Shown: positions 1 to 6,609 of the stretch, one piece after another
How the letters are laid out: each line of letters starts with the position of its first letter
Position numbering within the stretch: position 1 is the stretch's first letter
Position numbers and translations under genes: made by a program
Assembly (NCBI GenBank): GCA_934378195.1
Contig: CAKRPO010000032.1
Location: 1-27,444, forward strand
Source: an uncultured Blautia sp.
GTDB lineage: Bacteria > Bacillota > Clostridia > Lachnospirales > Lachnospiraceae
Length of the DNA: 27,444 nt
Direction: 5' to 3'
Notes under the pieces: generated by a model
The model's input: the letters and a program-made list of their open reading frames with translations, nothing else
Told to the model about the DNA's origin: nothing
Database searches by the model: none

Positions 1-2
1 TG

Positions 3-239
3 TCAAAGAACTATTCATGTGGTACATTATTAAAACAGATTCATGACATCATGGAAAAGAATGCGAATAATGTTCTCCAAAAGTTTGACTTTTTCAATTC
101 TCAGCAACAAAAAAGATATATGATTTATTTAACATCTGCAAGAATCCTGGAAGTTCTTAGGAATGTTCCGGGTGTGTTATTCATAAAAATCACACTGTTT
201 GAGCGTCAGCGAGTTTGTGATTTTTATGAATGCATTTAA
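3..239 (+). pseudogene. Truncated MarR-family regulator remnant
   Basis: This reading frame is open from the left window edge to a TAA at 237. The first ~45 visible codons read like the N-terminal helices of a MarR-family regulator: a CGTLLKQIHDIMEKNANN segment, then a degraded version of the usual 'DLTxSQxxVLxYL' stretch (KFDFFNSQQQKRYMIYL). After about position 140 the similarity stops. The winged-helix DNA-binding part is missing, and the frame instead runs through a large palindrome at 160-254. I read this as the stub of a gene broken by deletion or insertion, with its true start outside the window. MarR assignment is by eye from the helix motif. It could also be a short orphan ORF. Confidence 0.5.
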
Positions 240-254
240 CACACGGGTTATTCC
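160..254. repeat. Long imperfect palindrome
   Basis: The inner arms (180-194 and 216-230) are a perfect 15-bp inverted repeat around a 21-nt loop containing GAGCGTCAGCGAG. A 6-nt bulge separates them from an outer 8-bp stem (172-179 with 237-244), and GGAAT/ATTCC closes the structure near 160-164 and 250-254. There is no T-tract, so it is not a standard terminator. It looks like a small palindromic intergenic element. It begins where the MarR similarity ends. Confidence 0.6.
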
Positions 255-299
255 TTAGCACTTCCGGATGATGAAGCCGTTGAAAAATCATATATCTTT

Positions 300-350
300 T
301 ATAAGTTGCGTGAACATTGCAAGTATATCATTATATAAGTTGCGTGAACT
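300..350. promoter_or_regulatory. Two direct-repeat operator-like sites
   Basis: The 16-mer TATAAGTTGCGTGAAC occurs at 300-315 and 334-349, spaced 34 bp (about three helical turns). Each copy contains AGTT-N5-AAC(T), an imperfect dyad typical in size for MarR-type operators, and the second copy is the more complete. The next gene is convergent, so the sites have no obvious target here. Probably leftover control region of the broken MarR locus. Confidence 0.45.
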
Positions 351-403
351 TTATAGTCATATCTTTAGGCGTTTGCGAAAAAGAAGAACTTCTTTATTCC
401 CCA

Positions 404-1198
404 TCAGCTCAGCAGAGCAGAATCATTACTAAACTCCTGCCCGCTTGCTTTCTCAAACTGATCCAGCAGATTTCTTACAGTCAGCTTCTTCTTTTCTTCT
501 CCCTGGATATCCAGGATAATCTTACCTTCCATCATCATGATCAGACGATTTCCATGTGTGATCGCATCCTGCATATTATGAGTGATCATCATAGTAGTCA
601 GATGGTCGCGGTTGACAATCATTTCCGTAATTTCAAGAACTTTTGCAGCTGTTTTCGGGTCAAGAGCTGCTGTATGTTCGTCCAGGAGCAAAAGTTTCGG
701 TTTCTGGAGAGTAGCCATCAGAAGTGTCAGGGCCTGACGCTGTCCACCGGAAAGAAGACCAACTTTGGAAGTCAGGCGATCTTCCAGACCAAGACCAAGA
801 ATTTTCAGCAGCTCTCTGTATTCTTCACGTTCTTTCTTCGTAATTCCAGATTTCAGGAGACGTGTTTTGCCGCGGCGTTTCGCAAGGGCAAGATTTTCTT
901 CAATTCCCATGGTAGCAGCAGTTCCTGTCATAGGATCCTGGAATACACGTCCAAGGTAAGCGGCTCTCTTATGTTCAGATAACTTCGTAACATCGACTCC
1001 ATCAATAATGATCTGACCTTCGTCAACCTGCCATGTACCGGCAACTGCATTCAACATGGTAGATTTACCGGCACCGTTGCCACCGATAACAGTAACAAAA
1101 TCACCTTCATTCAATGTGAGGTTCAGACCGTTCAGAGCCACTTTTTCATTAATGGTTCCAGGGTTAAATGTTTTGTAAATGTTTTTCAGCTCAAGCAT
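404..1198 (-). CDS. ABC transporter ATP-binding protein, TrpXYZ-type importer
   Basis: A 264-aa ATPase that energises the importer formed with the two upstream minus-strand genes. Walker A is GGNGAGKST near residue 40, the signature is LLSGGQRQALTLLMA, and Walker B is LLLLDEHTAALD; the His in 'DEH' instead of the common 'DEP' is characteristic of this small family. The switch His is in MMITHNMQDA. Its ATG shares one base with the permease stop (TGATG at 1196-1200), so translation is probably coupled. The family (TrpX/TrpY/TrpZ in streptococci, with DUF534-type binding proteins) has been linked to tryptophan or other amino-acid-like substrates. The substrate here cannot be read from sequence. 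It is the last gene of the operon; only a weak AT-rich hairpin (380-395) follows. Confidence 0.9.
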   Translation of the reverse strand: MLELKNIYKTFNPGTINEKVALNGLNLTLNEGDFVTVIGGNGAGKSTMLNAVAGTWQVDEGQIIIDGVDVTKLSEHKRAAYLGRVFQDPMTGTAATMGIEENLALAKRRGKTRLLKSGITKKEREEYRELLKILGLGLEDRLTSKVGLLSGGQRQALTLLMATLQKPKLLLLDEHTAALDPKTAAKVLEITEMIVNRDHLTTMMITHNMQDAITHGNRLIMMMEGKIILDIQGEEKKKLTVRNLLDQFEKASGQEFSNDSALLS

Positions 1199-2118
1199 CA
1201 GTTTTTACCTCCACGTTTTGTAGGTTTTGAAAAATATTTTGCTTTCCAGTAAGGAACAGCAAGGAAGATTGCTACAACGAGTGCAGACAGCATCTTCAGA
1301 AGGTCTGTGTCAATTCCCATCCAGATAACTGTCTGGAGTACCAGATAGTAGAGGATAGAACCAAATGCAACACTGAGAAGACGAAGTGCAAAGTTACGGA
1401 AAATACGTCCGAAGATTGCTTCGCCGATGATAACAGCAGCAAGTCCGATGACGATTGCTCCACGTCCCATATTGACATCAGCGAATCCCTGATACTGTGC
1501 AAGGAGAGCACTGGAAAGAGCAACCAGACCGTTGGAAATCATAAGACCAAGTACTTTACATACATCCGTATTGATACCCTGTGCACGAGACATATTCGGG
1601 TTACATCCGGTAGCACGGAGAGAACATCCGAGTTCCGTACCGAAGAACCAGTACAGGATCGCAATCAGAACAACAATAAAGATTGCAACGACCAGAATGG
1701 TATTCTGATAAAAAGGAACACCCTTTACATTACGAAGGGAAACCAGAAGATTGTATTTGTTTCCATTGACAGCCTGATTTGCTTTGCCCATGATTTTGAG
1801 GTTGGCAGAGTAAAGACCAAGCTGAGTCAGGATTCCGGCAAGGATTGCCGGGATTCCCATGAAAGTATGGAAGATACCGGTTGCAAGACCTGCAAGCATT
1901 CCGGCTCCGGTAGCAGCGAGCATAGATACCCAGATATTATGACCGCTCATCAGCATCATAACGCAGACAGCACCACCGGTACACATAGTACCATCAACAG
2001 TAAGGTCAGCTACGTCGAGAATTCGGAAGGTGAGATAGACACCGATTGCCATGATTCCCCAGATCAGACCCTGGGCAGCAGCACCCGGAAGGGCATTTAC
2101 TAAACTTAGAATATTCAT
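1198..2118 (-). CDS. ABC transporter permease, TrpXYZ-type (branched-chain-like)
   Basis: A 306-aa polytopic membrane protein of the branched-chain/ribose permease superfamily (PF02653 type). About eight to nine hydrophobic segments are visible, starting with AAAQGLIWGIMAIGVYLTF. Family-typical stretches include LTVDGTMCTGGAV near residue 40 and the cytoplasmic coupling loop GCSLRATGCNPNMSRAQGI near residue 165. The start is supported by a strong AGGAGG (complement of 2128-2133) ten bases upstream. It lies between the binding-protein gene (98-nt gap with a stem-loop) and the ATPase (1-nt overlap), and should form the homodimeric channel of this importer. Confidence 0.9.
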   Translation of the reverse strand: MNILSLVNALPGAAAQGLIWGIMAIGVYLTFRILDVADLTVDGTMCTGGAVCVMMLMSGHNIWVSMLAATGAGMLAGLATGIFHTFMGIPAILAGILTQLGLYSANLKIMGKANQAVNGNKYNLLVSLRNVKGVPFYQNTILVVAIFIVVLIAILYWFFGTELGCSLRATGCNPNMSRAQGINTDVCKVLGLMISNGLVALSSALLAQYQGFADVNMGRGAIVIGLAAVIIGEAIFGRIFRNFALRLLSVAFGSILYYLVLQTVIWMGIDTDLLKMLSALVVAIFLAVPYWKAKYFSKPTKRGGKN

Positions 2119-2145
2119 TTTTCAGTTCCTCCTGATGACACAGAA

Positions 2146-2174
2146 AGCGAGAAAGGATATTTTCCTCTCCCGCT
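2146..2174 (-). promoter_or_regulatory. Intercistronic stem-loop between binding protein and permease
   Basis: In the minus-strand RNA a 12-bp stem (AGCGGGAGAGGA with TCCTTTCTCGCT, two G-U pairs) closes a 5-nt loop. It folds better as minus-strand RNA than as plus-strand RNA, where the wobbles become mismatches. No U-tract follows, so it is more likely a processing or stability element that favours binding-protein expression than a full terminator. Confidence 0.6.
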
Positions 2175-2216
2175 GTCTGGCTAGATTTGTGATTGTGTTT
2201 ATTTTTTGATGAATGT

Positions 2217-3278
2217 TTATTCAGCAGCTTCTTCAGTTGTTTCTTCTGCTGTATCATCTGTTTCTTCTGCGTCAGCATCTTCAGATGCATCTTCAGCGGC
2301 ATCATCTTTAGCACCGATTGCTACATAATCATCCGGAACTTCGATTCCGAGCTCTTTGCAGATATCTGCATTGTATTCTTTTGTGAACTGAGGTGCATAT
2401 TCGATCGGCATTGTAGAGATGTCTTCACCGTCTACAAGAACTTTCAGAGCCATTTTACCGGTTGCAACACCAAGATCATAGTAGTTGATGGAAAGTGTAG
2501 CAACACCACATCCCTGGCAGATACCTTCTTCACCAGCGATTACCGGAACTTTCTCCGGAAGGCAGATGTTGTTGATGATCTCTGTGTTGGATGCAACTGT
2601 GTTATCAGTAGGAACATAGATAACATCGCTGTCTGTAGCGGCTGTAGTTGCTACAGAAGAAAGGTCGTTGGAATCTGAGAAAGCATAATATTCACAGGTA
2701 TATCCTAATTTTTCAAGAGCTGCTTTAACGGTATCTACCTGATACTGAGAGTTTGCTTCAGCGGAGCAGTAGAGCAGTCCGACATTTTTTGCATCCGGGA
2801 ACAGTTCGTTAAGCATTGCAGCCTGATCTTCAAGTGGAGCAAGGTCAGATGTACCGGAGATGTTTCCACCAACAGTACCATCGAAATCATCGAGGTCAAG
2901 TGCTACACCGTATTCTGTAACGGACGTACCAAGAATCGGGATATCTGTAGTTCCAGCTGCAGCGGCCTGAAGTGCAGGAGTTGCATTTGCAAGAATCAGA
3001 TCTACATTGTCAGAAACGAAATCTGTGATGATGGTAGAACATGTATTGGAATCACCCTGTGCGTTCTGCTCATCAAAAGTTACTTTGTCACCAAGCTCTC
3101 CTGTGATGGCATCTTTGAATCCCTGTGTTGCAGCATCCAGTGCTTCGTGCTGTACGAGCTGGCAGATACCGATGTTGTATGTTTTATCATCTGCTTTATC
3201 TGCTGCAAATACGTTGACACCACCCATGCCAACTACCATTGTTGCAGACAGAACGCCTGCTAAAATCTGCTTTTTCAT
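2217..3278 (-). CDS. ABC transporter substrate-binding protein, TrpX-like
   Basis: A 353-aa exported binding protein of the ABC_sub_bind (PF04392/TrpX) family, first gene of the minus-strand importer operon. The N-terminus MKKQILAGVLSATMVVG... is a signal peptide with a plausible signal-peptidase-I site after NVFA (about residue 25). The lipobox cysteine usual for Gram-positive binding proteins is absent. The mature part shows the family's YNIGICQLVQHEALDAATQGF start, ILANATPALQAA, IPILGTSVTEYG and VGLLYCSAEANS stretches. The last ~30 residues are a low-complexity acidic tail of D, E, A, T and S. AGGAGG lies at 3288-3293 (complement). A near-consensus promoter and two palindromes sit just upstream. 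Substrate unknown; aromatic amino acid or related compound is a family-based guess. Confidence 0.88.
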   Translation of the reverse strand: MKKQILAGVLSATMVVGMGGVNVFAADKADDKTYNIGICQLVQHEALDAATQGFKDAITGELGDKVTFDEQNAQGDSNTCSTIITDFVSDNVDLILANATPALQAAAAGTTDIPILGTSVTEYGVALDLDDFDGTVGGNISGTSDLAPLEDQAAMLNELFPDAKNVGLLYCSAEANSQYQVDTVKAALEKLGYTCEYYAFSDSNDLSSVATTAATDSDVIYVPTDNTVASNTEIINNICLPEKVPVIAGEEGICQGCGVATLSINYYDLGVATGKMALKVLVDGEDISTMPIEYAPQFTKEYNADICKELGIEVPDDYVAIGAKDDAAEDASEDADAEETDDTAEETTEEAAE

Positions 3279-3301
3279 ATTTTAAATCCTCCTGATTTTA
3301 C

Positions 3302-3319
3302 TGATTCATGTTCGAATCA
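3302..3319. promoter_or_regulatory. Palindrome in 5' leader of minus-strand ABC operon
   Basis: TGATTC-ATGTTC-GAATCA gives a perfect 6-bp dyad with a 6-nt spacer, between the -10 box and the ribosome binding site of the TrpX-like gene. It may be an operator or a small leader hairpin. Confidence 0.4.
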
Positions 3320-3333
3320 AATTAACTTTTTAA

Positions 3334-3362
3334 AGTATAACGCTTTAACGCGAAAAAGTCAA
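3334..3362 (-). promoter_or_regulatory. Promoter of TrpXYZ-type operon with dyad in spacer
   Basis: On the minus strand, TTGACT (complement of 3357-3362), a 17-bp spacer and TATACT (complement of 3334-3339) form a near-consensus SigA promoter. The spacer holds the dyad CGCTTTAACGCG (3341-3352; 10 of 12 positions symmetric, CGCnTTAAnGCG), well placed for a repressor. No T-box or other long leader fits, because only ~50 nt separate the -10 box from the start codon. Confidence 0.75.
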
Positions 3363-3469
3363 GGGCAAATGATAATTTAAAAGAATGGAAACCACGAATT
3401 ACTTCTTATTTAAAATAAATACAAAAAAAATTAGGCTGTCAAATAAATAGTACGTTTTTGGCAAATTTA

Positions 3470-3498
3470 TTGACAATTTAAGAAGTGCCATGTATAGT
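3470..3498 (+). promoter_or_regulatory. Promoter of BMP-family binding protein gene
   Basis: TTGACA (3470-3475), 17 bp, TATAGT (3493-3498). It drives the plus-strand gene and is divergent from the minus-strand ABC operon promoter about 110 bp away. Confidence 0.8.
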
Positions 3499-3510
3499 AA
3501 AAGTACTTGC

Positions 3511-3547
3511 AAAGAGGCGTAACTGAGAGAGTTGTGCCTCTTTTGTT
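3511..3547 (+). promoter_or_regulatory. Leader hairpin, terminator-like, near transcript 5' end
   Basis: A 14-bp stem with two G-U pairs (3511-3524 with 3530-3543) closes the loop GAGAG and ends in CTCTTTTGTT. It starts only about 6 nt after the predicted transcription start, so it is either a 5'-end stabilising hairpin or an attenuator. A hairpin so early leaves no room for an upstream sensing domain, which favours stabilisation. Confidence 0.5.
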
Positions 3548-3588
3548 CCGCAACAGGAGTAAGAGCACAGAAAATGGAGGAAAGAAGA

Positions 3589-4782
3589 ATGAAAAAAGCA
3601 TTGGCAATTGGACTTGCAGCAGCCATGGCAGTTACTATGACTGCACCTGTATACGCAAGTGACGACAGCGAAAGTGGCAAAGGTATTGCAAAGGAAGACC
3701 TCAAGATTGGTGCAATTTACATCGGCGATGAGAACGAAGGTTACACAGCAGCTCATATGGCTGGTATCGATGAAATGCAGGAGGCACTTGGCATTGACGA
3801 TTCACAGGTTATTGAAAAGACTCTGATCGGTGAAGATGAGGGATGTTACGATGCAGCAGCAGACCTTGCAGATCAGGGCTGCCAGATCATTTTTGCAAAC
3901 AGTTTTGGTCATGAGACTTATATTCTTGAAGCAGCAGGAGAATATCCGGATGTGCAGTTCTGTCATGCAACTGGAACTCAGGCGGCATCAAGCGGACTTT
4001 CCAATATGCACAACTACTTCACAAACATTTATGAAGCTCGTTATGTATCCGGTGTAGTAGCTGGTCTTAAACTGAATCAGATGATCGAAGATGGCACTAT
4101 TACAGAAGATAACTGCAAGATGGGTTATGTTGGTGCATTCCCGTATGCAGAGGTTATTTCCGGATATACTTCTTTCTACCTTGGCGCAAAGAGTGTATGC
4201 CCGTCCGTAACTATGGAAGTGAAATATACAAACAGCTGGGCAAGTTTCGACCTTGAAAAAGAGTGTGCAGATGCGCTGATTTCTGACGGATGTGTTCTGA
4301 TCAGCCAGCACGCAGATACAACAGGTGCTCCGACAGCATGTGAAGCAGCAGGCGTTCCTTGCGTTGGATACAATATTGATATGACATCTGTTGCACCGAA
4401 TACAGCTCTTACTTCTGCATCTATGGACTGGGGTGTATATTACACATATGCAGTACAGTGCATGCTTGATGGAACAGCAATTGATACTGACTGGTGCAAA
4501 GGCTTTTCTGACGGCGCTGACAAGATCACACCTCTCAATGAGAAAGTTGTAGCAGAAGGCACAGATGAAAAAGTAAAAGAAGTTGAAGATGCACTTGCAG
4601 ACGGATCTCTTCATGTATTTGATACTTCTACATTTACTGTAGACGGTAAGGAACTTACTACTTATAAGAAAGACGGCAGTGATACAGAATATATTTCTGA
4701 CGGATATTTCCATGAATCAGAATATGGTTCTGCACCGGCATTTGATATTGCAATTGATGGAATCACATCTATCACAGAATAA
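3589..4782 (+). CDS. BMP-family (nucleoside/purine) ABC substrate-binding protein
   Basis: A 397-aa exported binding protein of the Bmp/Med family (PF02608), which supplies nucleosides or related ligands to the ATPase and permeases downstream. I start it at 3589 because GGAGG (3576-3580) precedes this ATG and MKKALAIGLAAAMAV begins a canonical signal peptide ending near PVYA; the frame is open further upstream, to an ATG at 3532, without a signal-peptide character. There is no lipobox cysteine. Family-typical stretches include LKIGAIYIGDENEGYTAAHMAG, IIFANSFGHETYILEAA, the VSGVVAGL segment and VGYVGAFPYAEVISGYTSF. Many cysteines (about ten) lie in the mature part, which is unusual for an exported protein. 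A strong terminator follows, separating it from the ATPase gene by 288 nt. Confidence 0.9.
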   Translation: MKKALAIGLAAAMAVTMTAPVYASDDSESGKGIAKEDLKIGAIYIGDENEGYTAAHMAGIDEMQEALGIDDSQVIEKTLIGEDEGCYDAAADLADQGCQIIFANSFGHETYILEAAGEYPDVQFCHATGTQAASSGLSNMHNYFTNIYEARYVSGVVAGLKLNQMIEDGTITEDNCKMGYVGAFPYAEVISGYTSFYLGAKSVCPSVTMEVKYTNSWASFDLEKECADALISDGCVLISQHADTTGAPTACEAAGVPCVGYNIDMTSVAPNTALTSASMDWGVYYTYAVQCMLDGTAIDTDWCKGFSDGADKITPLNEKVVAEGTDEKVKEVEDALADGSLHVFDTSTFTVDGKELTTYKKDGSDTEYISDGYFHESEYGSAPAFDIAIDGITSITE

Positions 4783-4794
4783 GATTTGAAACAG

Positions 4795-4826
4795 GCAGAG
4801 CTGCTTGTCAGCAGCTCTGCTTTTTT
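4795..4826 (+). terminator. Rho-independent terminator after BMP gene
   Basis: A perfect 10-bp stem GCAGAGCTGC/GCAGCTCTGC with loop TTGTCA, followed directly by six T. It should insulate or strongly attenuate transcription into the ATPase gene, giving an excess of binding protein. Confidence 0.93.
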
Positions 4827-4838
4827 CGCTTTATACGT

Positions 4839-4873
4839 GCAAAGGAAGTCTCCAGGCTGGAGGTTTCTTTTGC
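4839..4873. repeat. Hairpin in 4783-5070 intergenic region
   Basis: GCAAAGGAA...TTCTTTTGC continues inward through GT/GT wobbles and CTCC/GGAG to the loop AGGCT, about 15 bp in all. No T-tract follows. It lies between the terminator of the BMP gene and the next promoter; function unknown. Confidence 0.45.
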
Positions 4874-4876
4874 TGT

Positions 4877-4925
4877 ATTATGGAAGCGGTAAGAAATATT
4901 GTGTTCCATAATCCAGAAGTATAAT
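4877..4925 (+). promoter_or_regulatory. Promoter with inverted-repeat operator for the nucleoside ABC operon
   Basis: TATAAT (4920-4925) is preceded by a weak -35 (TTGTGT/ATTGTG near 4898-4904, spacing 15-16). A perfect 9-bp inverted repeat ATTATGGAA (4877-4885) / TTCCATAAT (4904-4912) with an 18-nt spacer overlaps the -35 region, a layout expected for a dimeric regulator. The weak -35 suggests activation or tight control. Confidence 0.55.
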
Positions 4926-4940
4926 AGAGTTACGAAGGTA

Positions 4941-5053
4941 ATCTGAAATAAACGCTCCGCGAGGATGCGCAGTGATTCTGTAAAGAATATGTCAGCTTAT
5001 GCTGACCAGAATCACGCGTCAGGTCTCACGGATGTTCGACTTGAAAATCAGAT
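4941..5053 (+). promoter_or_regulatory. Structured 5' leader upstream of the nucleoside ABC operon, unidentified
   Basis: About 110 nt fold into one closed structure. The outer stem is ATCTGA (4941-4946) with TCAGAT (5048-5053). Next come TCCG/CGGA (4956-4959, 5029-5032) and GAG/CTC (4961-4963, 5025-5027), then CGC/GCG. A 9-bp stem GTGATTCTG/CAGAATCAC (4972-4980, 5007-5015) follows, with an inner hairpin GTCAGC-TTAT-GCTGAC (4991-5006). The closing stem ends one base before the AAAGGAGGG ribosome binding site. I do not recognise a purine, guanidine, ppGpp or other known riboswitch in it. Confidence 0.5.
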
Positions 5054-5070
5054 AAAAGGAGGGAACAATA

Positions 5071-6609
5071 GTGGGAGAAACTTATGCACTTGAACTTAGA
5101 GATATTTCCAAACGATTTGGTTCGGTCCAGGCGAATGACCATGTAAATCTCACACTGAGAAAATCAGAGATTCTTGCGATCTTAGGTGAAAATGGAAGTG
5201 GTAAGACGACTCTGATGAATATGATCTATGGAATTTATTATCCGGATGAGGGACATATTTTTGTAAATGCTCAGGAAGTAAAAATCCGTTCACCAAAAGA
5301 TTCTTATGAATTAGGAATCGGAATGGTACATCAGCATTTTAAATTGGTAGATGTATTGACTGCTGCGGAAAATATTGTACTGGGTCTGCCAGGCAAAGCC
5401 AGACTCAATATGAAGAAAATAACCGAGGATATTCAGGTTCTGGTCAATAAGTACGGGTTTGACCTGGATCTTTCTAAAAAAATCTATGAGATGTCAGTTT
5501 CCGAAAAACAGACGGTTGAGATTGTCAAGATGCTTTATCGTGGAGCCAGAATCCTGATCCTGGATGAGCCGACAGCTGTACTTACACCACAGGAAGCGGA
5601 CAGACTTTTTGATATTCTTCGTAATATGCGAGACGATGGATGTTCAATTATCATTATTACACATAAATTACAGGAAGTTCTTGCATTATCAGACCGTGTG
5701 GCAATTCTTCGAAAAGGACGGTATATTGATACGGTTGAAACAGCACAGGCAAACGTGCAGAGTCTTTCAGAAATGATGGTTGGCGCAAAAGTAGATTTGA
5801 ATATTGAGCGTCCGAAGCCGGAAAATGTAAAGCCGCGTCTGATTATTCAAGGCGTAAACTGTAAGGATAAAGAAGATGTCAAAACGCTGGATGATGTGGA
5901 TCTGACTGTGAATACAGGAGAAATTCTTGGTATTGCAGGTATTTCAGGAAGTGGTCAGAAAGAACTTCTTGAAGCGATTGCTGGTTTACAGAATGTAGAA
6001 AGTGGTTCTATCCGACTTCTTGACGATAATGGAAGTGGAATGGAGCTTTCCGGAATGGATTCGATTTCCATTAATGAAGCAGGAATCAGTCTTGCATTTG
6101 TCCCGGAGGACCGTATCGGTATGGGACTTGTCGGTGATATGGATATGACCGACAATATGATGATTCGAAGCTACCGCAATGGAAAGGGACCTTTCCTGGA
6201 TCGAAAGGGACCAAGAGCTCTTGCCGAAAAAATCAAAGATCAGCTGGAAGTTATGACACCGAGTATTTCTGCTCCGGTTCGTCAGATGTCAGGTGGCAAT
6301 GTGCAGAAGGTTCTTGTTGGACGAGAAATTGCACAGAATCCAAAAGTTCTTCTGGTTGCATTCCCGACACGAGGCGTAGATATCAATACCTCCCATGTTA
6401 TTTATCAGCTGTTGAATGAGCAGAAGAAAAAAGGCGTAGCAGTTGTCTGTGTAATTGAGGACCTTGATGTGGTACTTGAATTATGTGACCGTATCGCTGT
6501 ACTTTGTGGAGGAAAAATCAGCGGAGTGGTCGATGGAAGAGCTGCAACCAAAGAGGGAATCGGTCTTCTCATGACGAAACATGAAAAAGGAGGGGCTGTC
6601 AATGAATAA
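5071..6609 (+). CDS. Nucleoside/simple-sugar ABC transporter ATPase (tandem NBD)
   Basis: A 512-aa ATPase with two fused nucleotide-binding domains, as in the BmpB/NupA/YufO and RbsA group, powering the BMP-type importer. It uses a GTG start eight bases after a strong AAGGAGGG (5055-5062). The first domain has Walker A GENGSGKTT near residue 40 and Walker B ILILDEPTAVL, with a degenerate signature (MSVSEKQTVEIVK). The second has a degenerate Walker A (GISGSGQKELLE near residue 290), a good signature (MSGGNVQKVLVGRE), and a Walker B where the acidic residue is replaced (VLLVAFPTRGVD). One canonical and one degenerate half is normal for this family. It overlaps the next permease by 8 nt. Confidence 0.92.
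   Translation: MGETYALELRDISKRFGSVQANDHVNLTLRKSEILAILGENGSGKTTLMNMIYGIYYPDEGHIFVNAQEVKIRSPKDSYELGIGMVHQHFKLVDVLTAAENIVLGLPGKARLNMKKITEDIQVLVNKYGFDLDLSKKIYEMSVSEKQTVEIVKMLYRGARILILDEPTAVLTPQEADRLFDILRNMRDDGCSIIIITHKLQEVLALSDRVAILRKGRYIDTVETAQANVQSLSEMMVGAKVDLNIERPKPENVKPRLIIQGVNCKDKEDVKTLDDVDLTVNTGEILGIAGISGSGQKELLEAIAGLQNVESGSIRLLDDNGSGMELSGMDSISINEAGISLAFVPEDRIGMGLVGDMDMTDNMMIRSYRNGKGPFLDRKGPRALAEKIKDQLEVMTPSISAPVRQMSGGNVQKVLVGREIAQNPKVLLVAFPTRGVDINTSHVIYQLLNEQKKKGVAVVCVIEDLDVVLELCDRIAVLCGGKISGVVDGRAATKEGIGLLMTKHEKGGAVNE

Noticed and set aside
380..395. Terminator behind the TrpXYZ-type ATPase
   Set aside because: AAAGAAG/CTTCTTT leaves a loop of only two bases and a short T-run; too weak to annotate as a terminator.
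3279..3362. T-box leader for the TrpXYZ-type operon
   Set aside because: Only about 50 nt lie between the -10 box and the start codon and no T-box core or terminator is visible.
3988..4713. Long minus-strand frame opposite the BMP gene (241 codons)
   Set aside because: Shadow frame with many Cys and Phe, no start signal, inside a convincing binding-protein gene.
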